Counted from the first letter of the stretch, positions 24,467 to 33,895 are shown. The stretch is DNA of 48,520 bases from Oscillospiraceae bacterium (GCA_017545185.1 JAFWQJ010000021.1:1-48520), one strand, 5' to 3'. Numbers and translations: made by a program. Notes: a model not told the origin generated them from the letters alone.

Positions 24467-27400
24467 TCAGGTTTCCTCAACAGGGAACGCCATGATGCGC
24501 TTGGCAATGAACATCAGAATGACTGTGACATCCTGAATGTCCGTATTGCCGTCGCCGTTGACGTCGCCGTTGATGACGCCGATGTCCTTGATCGTCGCAG
24601 TGACATCGCCGACTGCAAACCGTGCGACCAGAACCGCGTCAGAGACGTCAATGCTGTTGTCGCCGTTCGCGTCGCCGGGCTTATAGCCGGGACGTTCCTT
24701 CGGATCCTGCGGGGTCTGCGGGGTTTCGGGCGTCTCTGTCTTTTCCGTGACGGTCAGCTTTGCAGCGCCGGATGTCACTCTGCCGCTGTGGCCGCCGTCC
24801 GTGATGACGCAGCGGTACAGGTAGCCGTCCTTTTCCGGAGAGGCTTCAACGGTCAGCTTGTTGGTGCCGTCGGAATCCACAGCCATCCAGTTTTCGCCGC
24901 CGTCCCAGGAATACATCCAGTGGTAATCAAGCTCGTATTTGCCTGCTGCGTACACGGCAAATACTGCCGTTTTGCCGTCCTCGGCCGTTGCGTCCTTCGG
25001 GTCGGAGAGAATTGCAACAAGGCGGCCCTTGCGCACGATGTCCAGCAGCGGCTGGTTGCCGTTTTCAACAATGTCAACCTTGTCCCAGTCGGAATCCTCA
25101 CCGATCAGGTAGGCCTCTGCGAGGGCTGCACAGCCGCTGAAGGCGCCTCTTTCGACCGTTTCCAGCTCAGAGGAGAAGGTGACGGACTTGATAAAGGCCA
25201 GACCGTTGAAATAGTTTTCGGGAATGACAGTGCCGCCTGTGACAACCACTTCATTCAATACCTTTGACACGTTGCTGTTGTATGCACCGAACAAGTCCCT
25301 GAACACCCAGTTGACTTTCTTGGTTCCGAGATTGAATGCCGGGATCGTCAGCTTTTCCAGTGCACTGCATTCGCTGAACCAGCAGCTGCTCTCTGCATCC
25401 GCACATTTGACATTCGCACCGAAATACGCTTCCTTCAGTGCAGTGCAGTTCTGGAACGCATAGGAATAAACCGACGTTTCCTGAATGCCGGGAACACAAA
25501 CAGAGGTGATCTTATAGCAATCCTTAAAGCTCTGATGTCCGATCAATGTGACCGATTCCGGAATCTGCAGATCGCCGAACTCTGCCGCGGTGCATCCGTT
25601 GAATGCACCGGCACCGATCGTTGTCAATGTCTCCGGGAGAGGTGCGGAACGCAGATTTGTACAGCCTGCAAATGCACTGTTGCCGATCTCCGTAATATTA
25701 TCCGGATACGTTACATTCTTCAGCTGGGAAAGTCCTGAAAAGTAATACGGCGGAATGACGGTGCCGCTGAGAACGGTTACATCTGTCAGCACCTTCGGAA
25801 CATCGCTGTTATAAGCGCCGAACAAATCTCTAAAGACCCAATCGATCTTCTTGGTTCCGACATTGAATGCCGGGATCGTCAGCTTTTCCAGTGCACTGCA
25901 TTCGCTGAACCAGCAGCTGCTCTCTGTGTCCGCGCATTTGACATTCGCACCGAAATACGCTTCCTTCATTGCAGTGCAGTCCTGGAACGCATAGGAATAA
26001 ACCGACGTTTCCTGAATGCCGGGAACATAAACCGAGGTGATCTTGAGACACTCCTTGAAGCACTGATGTCCGATCAGCGTGACCGATTCCGGAATCCGCA
26101 GATCGCCGAAGGCTGCCGTGATGCATCCGTTGAATGCACCGGCATCGATCTTTGTCAGTGTTTCCGGGAGAGGCGCGGAACGCAGATTTGTACAGCCTGA
26201 AAATGCACTGTTGCCGATCTCCGTAATATTATCCGGATACGTTACATTCTTCAGCTGGGAAAGTCCTGAAAAGTAATTCGGCGGAATGACGGTGCCGCTG
26301 AGAACGGTTACATCTGTCAGCACCTTCGGAACATCGCTGTTATAAGCGCCGAACAAATCTATAAGAACCCAGCTGACCTTCTTGGTTCCGACATTAAACG
26401 CCGGGATCGTCAGCTTTTCCAGTGCACTGCATCCGCTGAACCAGCAGCTGCTCTCTGCATCCGCGCATTTGACGTTCGTATTCAGATATGCTTCCTTCAT
26501 TGCAGTACAGTTCTGGAATGCATAGGAATAAATCGATGTCACATTTTTGCCGGGAACAGAAACCGAGGTGATCTTGGTGCAGTCTTTAAATGTCTGAAAT
26601 CCGATCGTCGTGACCGATTCCGGAATCTGCAGATCGCCGAATTCTGCCGCGCTGCATCCGTTGAATGCGCCGTTACCGATCGTTGTCAGTGTTTCCGGCA
26701 GCTTGAATGTCTGCGTGGTATCCGTCTCACCGCCGTAGCGCAGCCACTTCAGGCTTTCACAGCTGCTGAATGCAGAATCGCCGATTGCAGTAAGGCGTGC
26801 CGGCATGTAAACGACCTCAAGATTCTTCGAGCCCGAGAACAGCTTGTTCGCAATGTTGTTGATGTACAGACCGTCCGACGGATCCTGATCCATGAACACG
26901 ATCTCAAGGATCTGCTTGCGGACTTCAGCCGGGATCGACACATTTGGATCCATGTCGCCGTAGCCGTAAACCAGGAACGAGCCGTCATTGTTGAACATGC
27001 CGGAGATATGCTCGCCCAGATCATAGGTTTGATTCTTTTTGTTGAGCAGCTCTGCCGACGGGATCTTGTCGGAATAATCAAAGACAAACGGCTCCGTGAT
27101 ATTCGGCTCCGTCACAGTCGTGATCGCCTTGCCGGTCTGAATGTCGCCGTTATCATAGGTCGGCTTGCCGGTGCCGGTCTGCGGCCATGTGAGTATGACC
27201 GGGATATCCACCGTCGTTTCGTCGATTTTGAACGACTTGCTGGTCTTCCTGTCAGAGCCGACAGAAACGGTATAGGTGTAAGCCGAGCTGCGCGGCATTG
27301 CGTAAAGCACCAGCTTGTCGCTCGTGACATCAAAGTCCGTTCCGTCCACATTCACCTTGATGCCCAGCTGCGGAATGTTCGCAGGCGCATTTCCGAGATA

Positions 27401-29356
27401 GAAATTGAACGTGACCCGGAAAGCCTTGTGCGGGCATTCGGTTTCCTGCCCGTCCTCCGCCTTCACAAAGTTGAACTTTATGCCCTTGTATACGCCGCTG
27501 CTGTTCTGAGACAGATACATGTCATAGACAGGCAGCTTATGGCCGAGAACCGAATCAAATTCCTTTTCGTATTCCTTAGAGACCTTCAGCTTATCTGCGC
27601 CGATCTTGTTCAGCATCTTTCCGAAGCCGCTCTTGGAATCCTTGATATCGAAGCCCGCAGAGACCTCTGCGCCGATCACGAGCTTCAGCTCCAGATGGAT
27701 CTTCAGGCACTTCTCGTCACAGTGGATCGTATCCGAGGATGCGGCCGGATCCGGCAGGAACACGCTGTTGCCGGTCTTTTTCAGCGTTTCAAATGTACCG
27801 TTTTCCGCCTCGACGGACGCGGTACCCTTCAGGCCGCCGGTGACCGAAGCCGTCAGCAGACCCTTCAGTGCCTTGATCTCGACACCGATCTTGACCTCCA
27901 GGGAGAATTCCACCTGTGCCTCAAATTTCTTCAGGATCGGATTGGTATCAAACATAATAAATTCCAGTCCGTCCTTGGAATCGAAGACAAAGCCCTTCGT
28001 GAACTGCAGACCGACTTCAAGCTCAACCACACCGTCGAGATCAATCTCAACATCACCGATGAAGTTGACGTCCACAGCACCGTTCGTGTAGATCGGGAGC
28101 TCGATCAGATGATCCTTCTTCTTGTCGTCCTCTTCCTCTTTTTCCTCTTTGTCGGTCTCCGCCTTCACATTGATCGTGACCTTGGTCTCTGTTACAAGAA
28201 ACAGGTTCAGATAATGGAACTTCTTGTAAACATTCCATTTGGTCGTGACCTCATAATTCAAAGACGGCGTGATCTTGATCGGAGCTTTGCCAAGCTGGAA
28301 CTCCGTGGAACAAGAGTTCTTTTTGGTATACTCCGAGAGTTCTGCATCCGGATCCACAGCCTTCAGTCTGTCGTTCAGCTCATCCTCATTGCTGATCACC
28401 TGCGCATTGACGCTGTGATACGGAGCCCCGTAATACTCGCCTTCGACCGTCTGCTCGGTCTCGGATTCGATCTTGATAAAATCGAACATGTCGTCGATCT
28501 CGCCGGTACCGGTGATTGTTGCGGTGTCGCCGTCGATCACGATTTCCTGAATGTCGGTCGAGATGATGTCATTCTCCGTCGGCTGGATGTAGAAATACTG
28601 CCCCTTTTCCAGCGAGCGGATGCTCTCGTCGATGTGATCGAACACGTAAATGTTCTGATCGTAGTCCGCGGAAACGAGGACATTGCTTTCCTCAGTCGTC
28701 TCCGCACGGACGGTGTCCTCGGAGAGCACGATGAAGTTGGTCGTCTCGTCCTCGTCGAGGTTGACGACCTGCTCCGGTGCAAAGTCCGAAGCCTCCGTCT
28801 GAATGATCTCCTGCATCTCGCGGTTATAGGTCTTGATCTCAAACGCCTTGCAAAGCGGCAGACCCGCTCTGCCGATGAGCTGCACGCTGACCGTGAAGTA
28901 TTCCGGCAGCTGTGCGGGATCCGCGCTGAATGTACTGTGTACATATTCGCCCGCCGGCACACCGTAGTCAACGGTATACACATTCGCAGGGCTGTCCTCA
29001 TCAATGAACGATGCGCGCAGCGTCGCAGCCTCGCTCTGCGTCGAAGTCACCTGAACGATGCCGGTCTCCCGGTCAAAATCCAGATTCGTTACCGCATAGA
29101 CCGCATCTGCTGCCGCGGCCTTCAGCGGCTGTGCTGTGGGCTTTGCCTCTGCAGCCTGTTCCGTACCCTGCCTTGCCAGATACCTTGCCAGGGAATTGGA
29201 ACCTGTCAGTCCCATTTCCTCCTGCACGCCTGTCGATGCGGCCGGCAGCTGCTCCTCCTCCTGCGCCGTGTTCCTGCTGCTGAACGGAGCATCGTACAGC
29301 AGTGTTGTAGCGCACATGACTGCGCTCAGAACACCGGCAATCGTTTTCTTTACCAT
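24467..29356 (-). CDS. Giant secreted LRR protein with type I dockerin
   Basis: This 1629-residue secreted protein has a signal peptide (about 1-28, VKKTIAGVLSAVMCATTLL). A long beta-rich N-terminal half (to about 840) is shared with the paralogue at 29561-33697 and begins YAVTNLDFDRETG. BspA-type LRRs span about 850-1440. Three near-identical 177-residue units (DNA 25109-26701) lie within them. An Ig-like domain follows (about 1445-1540, with YHWMYSWDGGENW), then a dockerin (about 1560-1625) with loops DANGDNSIDVSD and DVNGDGNTDIQD. I chose the ATG at 29356 because AGGAGAG precedes it and the signal peptide starts there. The dockerin implies cellulosome attachment. No catalytic domain is visible, so binding or adhesion is the likely role. 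Confidence 0.88.
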   Translation of the reverse strand: MVKKTIAGVLSAVMCATTLLYDAPFSSRNTAQEEEQLPAASTGVQEEMGLTGSNSLARYLARQGTEQAAEAKPTAQPLKAAAADAVYAVTNLDFDRETGIVQVTSTQSEAATLRASFIDEDSPANVYTVDYGVPAGEYVHSTFSADPAQLPEYFTVSVQLIGRAGLPLCKAFEIKTYNREMQEIIQTEASDFAPEQVVNLDEDETTNFIVLSEDTVRAETTEESNVLVSADYDQNIYVFDHIDESIRSLEKGQYFYIQPTENDIISTDIQEIVIDGDTATITGTGEIDDMFDFIKIESETEQTVEGEYYGAPYHSVNAQVISNEDELNDRLKAVDPDAELSEYTKKNSCSTEFQLGKAPIKITPSLNYEVTTKWNVYKKFHYLNLFLVTETKVTINVKAETDKEEKEEEDDKKKDHLIELPIYTNGAVDVNFIGDVEIDLDGVVELEVGLQFTKGFVFDSKDGLEFIMFDTNPILKKFEAQVEFSLEVKIGVEIKALKGLLTASVTGGLKGTASVEAENGTFETLKKTGNSVFLPDPAASSDTIHCDEKCLKIHLELKLVIGAEVSAGFDIKDSKSGFGKMLNKIGADKLKVSKEYEKEFDSVLGHKLPVYDMYLSQNSSGVYKGIKFNFVKAEDGQETECPHKAFRVTFNFYLGNAPANIPQLGIKVNVDGTDFDVTSDKLVLYAMPRSSAYTYTVSVGSDRKTSKSFKIDETTVDIPVILTWPQTGTGKPTYDNGDIQTGKAITTVTEPNITEPFVFDYSDKIPSAELLNKKNQTYDLGEHISGMFNNDGSFLVYGYGDMDPNVSIPAEVRKQILEIVFMDQDPSDGLYINNIANKLFSGSKNLEVVYMPARLTAIGDSAFSSCESLKWLRYGGETDTTQTFKLPETLTTIGNGAFNGCSAAEFGDLQIPESVTTIGFQTFKDCTKITSVSVPGKNVTSIYSYAFQNCTAMKEAYLNTNVKCADAESSCWFSGCSALEKLTIPAFNVGTKKVSWVLIDLFGAYNSDVPKVLTDVTVLSGTVIPPNYFSGLSQLKNVTYPDNITEIGNSAFSGCTNLRSAPLPETLTKIDAGAFNGCITAAFGDLRIPESVTLIGHQCFKECLKITSVYVPGIQETSVYSYAFQDCTAMKEAYFGANVKCADTESSCWFSECSALEKLTIPAFNVGTKKIDWVFRDLFGAYNSDVPKVLTDVTVLSGTVIPPYYFSGLSQLKNVTYPDNITEIGNSAFAGCTNLRSAPLPETLTTIGAGAFNGCTAAEFGDLQIPESVTLIGHQSFKDCYKITSVCVPGIQETSVYSYAFQNCTALKEAYFGANVKCADAESSCWFSECSALEKLTIPAFNLGTKKVNWVFRDLFGAYNSNVSKVLNEVVVTGGTVIPENYFNGLAFIKSVTFSSELETVERGAFSGCAALAEAYLIGEDSDWDKVDIVENGNQPLLDIVRKGRLVAILSDPKDATAEDGKTAVFAVYAAGKYELDYHWMYSWDGGENWMAVDSDGTNKLTVEASPEKDGYLYRCVITDGGHSGRVTSGAAKLTVTEKTETPETPQTPQDPKERPGYKPGDANGDNSIDVSDAVLVARFAVGDVTATIKDIGVINGDVNGDGNTDIQDVTVILMFIAKRIMAFPVEET
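25109..26701 (-). repeat. Three tandem 531-bp coding repeats
   Basis: Units at about 26171-26701, 25640-26170 and 25109-25639 encode 177-residue LRR blocks, each opening LPETLT and containing NVKCADAESSCWF and ALEKLTIPAFN. Long stretches are identical at DNA level, for example around AAGTCCTGAAAAGTAAT, seen at 25730 and 26261. This shows recent duplication or gene conversion. Confidence 0.9.
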
Positions 29357-29379
29357 AGCTGTCTCTCCTAAATGATATT

Positions 29380-29406
29380 TTGCAATATTTTGTTGTAATA
29401 TTGCAA
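29380..29406 (-). promoter_or_regulatory. Inverted repeat at the transcription start of the LRR-dockerin gene
   Basis: TTGCAATATT and AATATTGCAA are perfect 10-bp arms with a 7-base loop. The repeat begins 7 bp after the -10 box. The paralogous gene has a related repeat (CTGCAATATT...AATTATTGCAG) at the same distance. Confidence 0.72.
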
Positions 29407-29413
29407 TGCGTAA

Positions 29414-29442
29414 ATTATAGCACGGAACCTTCATTTTGTCAA
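29414..29442 (-). promoter_or_regulatory. Promoter of the 1629-residue LRR-dockerin gene
   Basis: TTGACA (29437-29442), 17 bp and TATAAT (29414-29419) on the minus strand. Both boxes are perfect. Confidence 0.92.
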
Positions 29443-29489
29443 GTATCCTGCGTAAAAACAATCTGTAAAGCTTTTGTGAACAAAAAAAT

Positions 29490-29530
29490 CCCCCCGGCGG
29501 CGGAAAACCGAAGGCTTACCGCGCCGGGAG
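29490..29530 (-). terminator. Terminator of the second LRR-dockerin gene
   Basis: On the minus strand CTCCCGGCGCGG pairs with CCGCCGCCGGGG and is followed by ATTTTTTTG. It separates the two paralogous genes. Confidence 0.75.
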
Positions 29531-29560
29531 ATATTGTTAAATATCAGAGATTGCTAAAAA

Positions 29561-32500
29561 TCATTCTGTCTCGTTCACGGGAAACACCGATATCCGCTTT
29601 GCAATAAACTGCAGGATCAGCGTGATATCCTCGAGGTCTGCCGTGCCGTCGCCGTTGACGTCCGCATTGATGACACCGAGATCCGTGATCTTCGCATCGG
29701 AATCGCCGACGGCAAACCGCGCGATCAGGACAGCGTCGCTGACGTCGATCATTCCGTCACCGTTCGCATCGCCGGGGTGATAGCCGTCCGGATGCTGCCG
29801 CCGCACCAGACGCAGCAGCGGCTCGTTGCCGGTCTCCCGGATATCCACATGATCCCAGTTGTTTGTGCGCGTACCGTACAGGCGCGCCTCCGCGAGTGCT
29901 TCGCAGCCGTTGAAGGCGTTTTCCTCCACGCACTTCGTGTCTCTGGAAACGGTCACGGATTCCAGCGTATTCATACCTGCAAAGAACCAGCCCGGCACCG
30001 TATCACCGGAAAGAACCGTCACCTTTTTCAGGGTTTCGGGAATGTATCCGTTGACGCGGAAGCTTGAAAATACCTGATACATCCCCGCATCCGGCGACAG
30101 GGTGAAATATGCGCTGATGCCGGGCGGCTGCAGGTCGGTTTCCGCGACACTGTAAAACGGGATCGTCAGCTCCGCGATCTGTCCGCAGCCGGAGAACACA
30201 AATGGCTGAACCGTCTGCACGCCGCTGCCGAGCTCTGCCTTCCGGAGATTCGCGCAGTTGCCGAACGCGCTCATGCCGATCGTTGTCGTGCCGCTGCCCG
30301 GGACATTCAGTGCGGTGATCCCCGCGCAGCCGGAGAATGCATTTGCACCGATCTGACTGACCGTTTCCGGAACTGTCAGCTCACCGAACGGAATCGTCTT
30401 GCAGCCGGAAAAAGCGTCCTTTCTGATCTCCGTCAGATTCTGCGGGAGCGTAAATGTATCGAGATTCACGCAGCCCTTGAAAGCCTGCCTTCCGATGACG
30501 GCAGTATCCGCCGGGAGATTCAGCGTGCGCAGCGAGGTCATGCCTGCAAAGAAGTCTTCCGGGACCTCCGTGCCGCCGGTGACCGTGACGGTCGTCAGCG
30601 TCTCCGGGACATAGCCGTTCACGTGCCAGCTCGAAAAGACCTTATACATCCCGTCAACAGGGGTGCTGCTGAAAAATGCGCTGATACCGCCGGGCATACT
30701 GTCGGTATGTGTAACGGAGTAGAACGGAACGGTCAGCGCCTCCACATGATTGCTGCCGCCGAAGGTATAGGCATCCACCGTTCTGACGCCGCTGCCGATC
30801 ACGGCCTTCCTCAGATTCGTGCAGCTGCCGAACGCGCTCATGCCGATTGCTGTCTGACCGTTTCCGGGCACATCCAGTGCAGTGATGCCGTTGCATCCGC
30901 CGAACGCATAAGCACCGACCGAAAGCACGCTCTGCGGAACGGTCAGCTCTCCGAACACAGCGGCACTGCATCCGCTGAATGCGGATTCCCCGACCGATTC
31001 CAGCGTTTCCGGCAGAACAAAGGTCTCTGTTTTGTCGTTTTCGCCGCCGTAGCGCAGATATTTCAGGTTCGTGCAGTTTTTGAACGCATTGCTGCCGATC
31101 TGTTTCAGACGCTGCGGCATGTAGACCTTTTCCAGCGCCTTCGCGTTCATGAACAGGCCGGATGCGATATCATTGATATAAAGTCCGCTGTCCGGATCCA
31201 GATCCTCAAAAATGACCGTGCGGATCTCTGCGCGGATGCTCTCCGGCACAGATGCGTTCCCGTACATATCGCCGTATCCGATCACGTTGAATGTTCCGTC
31301 ATTGCTGAACATGCCGGAGATATTTTCGCCGAGGTCGTAATACTGCGAAACAGGCGTGATCATGTACTTTGCGGGATACCTGTCGGAATAGTCAAAGACC
31401 GGTTCCGGCTCTTCCGTGACGGCTGTGGTCGTTGTTGTCAGAGAAGGCCCTGCAACCGGCTTTCCGGTGCTGCAGACGATCTCCGTGGAACCGTCGTCGT
31501 TTTGCTGCCATGTGATATTGTCGTAGAGATCGACAACGGCATCCGTGACCGTAAAGCTGCCCTTTGCTTTTTCCTCGCCGTTGATCAGAATCTGATACTC
31601 ATAATTCTGATTTTTCCTGCGCGGGACTGCATACAGCACAAGCTCGCTGTCCGGACTGACATCAAGCTGATAGACTGCACCGCCGACCTTCAGCCGCGCT
31701 TCTGACGGTACATCCGCCGGCACATTGGTAAAGCTGACATGGAATGTCGTTTTATAGGCCTTCATCGGGCATTCGATCTTTGATTCGTCGCCGTTTGACG
31801 GCATCTTCATCAGATAGAAGTGCAGTCCTTTGTAATCGCCGCCGGAATTATAGGAGCAGTATGCCGCATAATGCGGGAGCGGGTGACCGAACAGGCTGTC
31901 AATTTCCTTCCGGATCACATACTCAAATTTCAGCTTATCCTTCAGCTTTTCAAAGATATTCTTGGGGTCTTCAAAACGGAAGCCGATTTCGATCTTTGCC
32001 TGAACCAGCAGCTTGATTGAAAGCTCCTCCTTCAGACAGGTCTCGCAGGCATGAACCGTATCCGCACCGCCGCTGTCCGGCACTGCAAAGATATTCCTGC
32101 CTTCGGTCGGACAGGTTGAGATATCGTCTGTGCTGACAGATGCTTCCCCGCAGATGCCGCCCGCAACAGAAGCCGTCAGTATATCACCCAGCGCGCTGAC
32201 CTCCGCACCGACCCGCAGTTCAAGTCCGAGGGTGCCCTTCATTTCAAACTTGACCAGCTTCAGGTCTGTATCAAAGCTGATGGAATCGAACCCGCTGTCG
32301 GAATCGTATGTAAAGCCTTTGGTAAACTTCTTCCCAAACGCAATGTCCAACTCCGCTTCGATTTTCAACTCGACGTCCACAAACGCATAAATGTTGATCG
32401 CACCGTCTGAAAACAGCGGGAATTTCACCAGATGCTCATCATTCCCGACCGCATCCATCCCGGGTTCTGTTCCGGGCTCCGTCCCGTCGTTGTTATCGGG

Positions 32501-33697
32501 ATCCTTTTTGTCGTTCAGCTTCACATTCAATCCGCCTGAAATTGTCGTTTCCGCCACAAAAAAGATGTTTATGTAGCTGAAACACTTATAACAGTTCCAT
32601 TTGGCGGTCGTTTCAATCGTTAAGTTCGGTGTCAGCTTAAAGGTCTTCTTCTTGGACAGGATCTCTTTGCTCACCGTGAATGAGCTGTCAAGCTCCGTGA
32701 ATTTGGTATTCGGATCCAGCGCCCGGAGCTCCTCTTCCTTCTGTTCCAGCTCATTCTCGCTGCCGATGCCCTGTACACGGATGCTCCGGTAGCTGCGTGC
32801 GCTTTCGGAATCCGCAGCGGTCTGCGCCGTATCAATCTCCATCTTGATGAAATCGAACATGTCGCCGATCTCACCGGAGCCGGTGATCGTTGCCGTGTCT
32901 CCGTCGATCACGATCTCCTGAACATTCGTGGAAATGATGTCGGTATCCGTCGGCTGGATGTAGAAATACTGACCCTGTTCCAGTGTGCGGATGCGCTCGT
33001 CGATGTTGCCGAACACATAGATATTCTGATCGTAGTCCGCAGAAACGAGGGTGTTGCTGACTGCCGTCGTCTCCGCTCTGACCGTGTCACCGGAGAGCAC
33101 GATGAAGTTTGTCGTCTCATCATCATCGAAATTGACGACCTGCTCCGGCTCGAAATCCGAGACATCTTTTTCGAGGATCTCCTGCATTTCCCGGGTAAAG
33201 CGGTTCAGCACGAACGGCTGACCGACCGGCAGGCCGATCCGGTTGACAAGCTGCGCCCGGACCGTGAAGTATTCCGGCAGCAGCGCGGGATCCGCGGAAC
33301 CGAAGGACTCAGAATATTCTCCTGTCCTGACCGGGATCTCCGTCTTGTAAATGTTCGCAGGATGATCCTGATCCGCGAACGAAACGAGCAGCGAGCAGTC
33401 CTCACTCTGCGAGGATACGGCGCGGATCAGACCTGTTTCACGGTCGAATTCAAGATTCGTCACGGCGAAAAGGCACTCCGCGGCTTCCGCCTTCAGAGGC
33501 TTCGGCTGCTGCTGATTTCCCTGCTGCGCCAGATAGCGCGCAAGGGAGTTGCTGCCGCGCAGACCGGGTTCCGTACTGTCCGGTGCGGCGGCCGGGGGCT
33601 GTTCCTGTACATCATGTCTGCTGAATTGCGCATCGGAAAGAAGCGCGGATGCACACAGAACTGCACTGACCATACATGCGATGGTTTTTTTGAACAA
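29561..33697 (-). CDS. Giant secreted LRR protein with type I dockerin (paralogue)
   Basis: The 1378-residue protein has the same layout as its downstream paralogue: signal peptide, long beta-rich N-terminal half (opening LFAVTNLEFDRETG), BspA-type LRRs (about 850-1280) in two diverged large units, and a dockerin (about 1310-1375) with DANGDGMIDVSD and DVNGDGTADLED. It lacks the Ig-like domain and the third LRR unit. The start is best taken as TTG at 33697: AGGAG lies 8 bases upstream, and translation then begins MFKKTIACMVSAVLC, which aligns with MVKKTIAGVLSAVMC of the paralogue. The GTG at 33706 overlaps the ribosome binding site. It has its own promoter with a 5' inverted repeat, and a terminator. 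Probable cellulosomal binding or structural protein. Confidence 0.87.
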   Translation of the reverse strand: MFKKTIACMVSAVLCASALLSDAQFSRHDVQEQPPAAAPDSTEPGLRGSNSLARYLAQQGNQQQPKPLKAEAAECLFAVTNLEFDRETGLIRAVSSQSEDCSLLVSFADQDHPANIYKTEIPVRTGEYSESFGSADPALLPEYFTVRAQLVNRIGLPVGQPFVLNRFTREMQEILEKDVSDFEPEQVVNFDDDETTNFIVLSGDTVRAETTAVSNTLVSADYDQNIYVFGNIDERIRTLEQGQYFYIQPTDTDIISTNVQEIVIDGDTATITGSGEIGDMFDFIKMEIDTAQTAADSESARSYRSIRVQGIGSENELEQKEEELRALDPNTKFTELDSSFTVSKEILSKKKTFKLTPNLTIETTAKWNCYKCFSYINIFFVAETTISGGLNVKLNDKKDPDNNDGTEPGTEPGMDAVGNDEHLVKFPLFSDGAINIYAFVDVELKIEAELDIAFGKKFTKGFTYDSDSGFDSISFDTDLKLVKFEMKGTLGLELRVGAEVSALGDILTASVAGGICGEASVSTDDISTCPTEGRNIFAVPDSGGADTVHACETCLKEELSIKLLVQAKIEIGFRFEDPKNIFEKLKDKLKFEYVIRKEIDSLFGHPLPHYAAYCSYNSGGDYKGLHFYLMKMPSNGDESKIECPMKAYKTTFHVSFTNVPADVPSEARLKVGGAVYQLDVSPDSELVLYAVPRRKNQNYEYQILINGEEKAKGSFTVTDAVVDLYDNITWQQNDDGSTEIVCSTGKPVAGPSLTTTTTAVTEEPEPVFDYSDRYPAKYMITPVSQYYDLGENISGMFSNDGTFNVIGYGDMYGNASVPESIRAEIRTVIFEDLDPDSGLYINDIASGLFMNAKALEKVYMPQRLKQIGSNAFKNCTNLKYLRYGGENDKTETFVLPETLESVGESAFSGCSAAVFGELTVPQSVLSVGAYAFGGCNGITALDVPGNGQTAIGMSAFGSCTNLRKAVIGSGVRTVDAYTFGGSNHVEALTVPFYSVTHTDSMPGGISAFFSSTPVDGMYKVFSSWHVNGYVPETLTTVTVTGGTEVPEDFFAGMTSLRTLNLPADTAVIGRQAFKGCVNLDTFTLPQNLTEIRKDAFSGCKTIPFGELTVPETVSQIGANAFSGCAGITALNVPGSGTTTIGMSAFGNCANLRKAELGSGVQTVQPFVFSGCGQIAELTIPFYSVAETDLQPPGISAYFTLSPDAGMYQVFSSFRVNGYIPETLKKVTVLSGDTVPGWFFAGMNTLESVTVSRDTKCVEENAFNGCEALAEARLYGTRTNNWDHVDIRETGNEPLLRLVRRQHPDGYHPGDANGDGMIDVSDAVLIARFAVGDSDAKITDLGVINADVNGDGTADLEDITLILQFIAKRISVFPVNETE

Positions 33698-33726
33698 TGC
33701 GGTCACTCCTTTTGGAATATTATGTT

Positions 33727-33753
33727 CTGCAATATTCCCCCGAATTATTGCAG
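33727..33753 (-). promoter_or_regulatory. Inverted repeat at the transcription start of the LRR-dockerin paralogue
   Basis: CTGCAATA and TATTGCAG are perfect arms, extended by one imperfect step, with a GC-rich loop. The repeat begins 7 bp after the -10 box, exactly as in the paralogue, and shares TGCAATA with it. Confidence 0.72.
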
Positions 33754-33760
33754 CAAGTAT

Positions 33761-33789
33761 ATTATATCATTTGCTAATCAATCTGTCAA
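33761..33789 (-). promoter_or_regulatory. Promoter of the 1378-residue LRR-dockerin gene
   Basis: TTGACA (33784-33789), 17 bp and TATAAT (33761-33766) on the minus strand. Both boxes are perfect. Confidence 0.92.
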
Positions 33790-33895
33790 GAGCATTCCCG
33801 CGGGCAGCACCCGCCGGCATTTCCCTTCGGGCGCGGTTGGCGGAGGACTCCCGGCAGTCTGGAACGCACGCCGCTGAACGAGGTTTTTGTCAGTT
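33790..33895 (-). repeat. Dispersed intergenic repeat, copy 3 (reverse)
   Basis: Read on the minus strand it has GTTCAGCGGCGTGCG, CAGACTGCCGGGAG, CCTCCGCCAACC, CGAAGGGAAATGCC and GGCGGGTGCTGCCCGC. These blocks match the order in copies 1, 2 and 46483-46570. It abuts the -35 box of the LRR-dockerin promoter and lies 39 bp from a GGACGC hairpin. Confidence 0.65.

Noticed and set aside
25109-26701. CRISPR-like regular repeats
   Set aside because: The 531-bp units are in-frame protein repeats without spacers. No CRISPR array is present in the window.
27008-29371. Open frame of about 790 codons opposite the LRR-dockerin gene
   Set aside because: It is a shadow of the dockerin protein's conserved N-terminal half.
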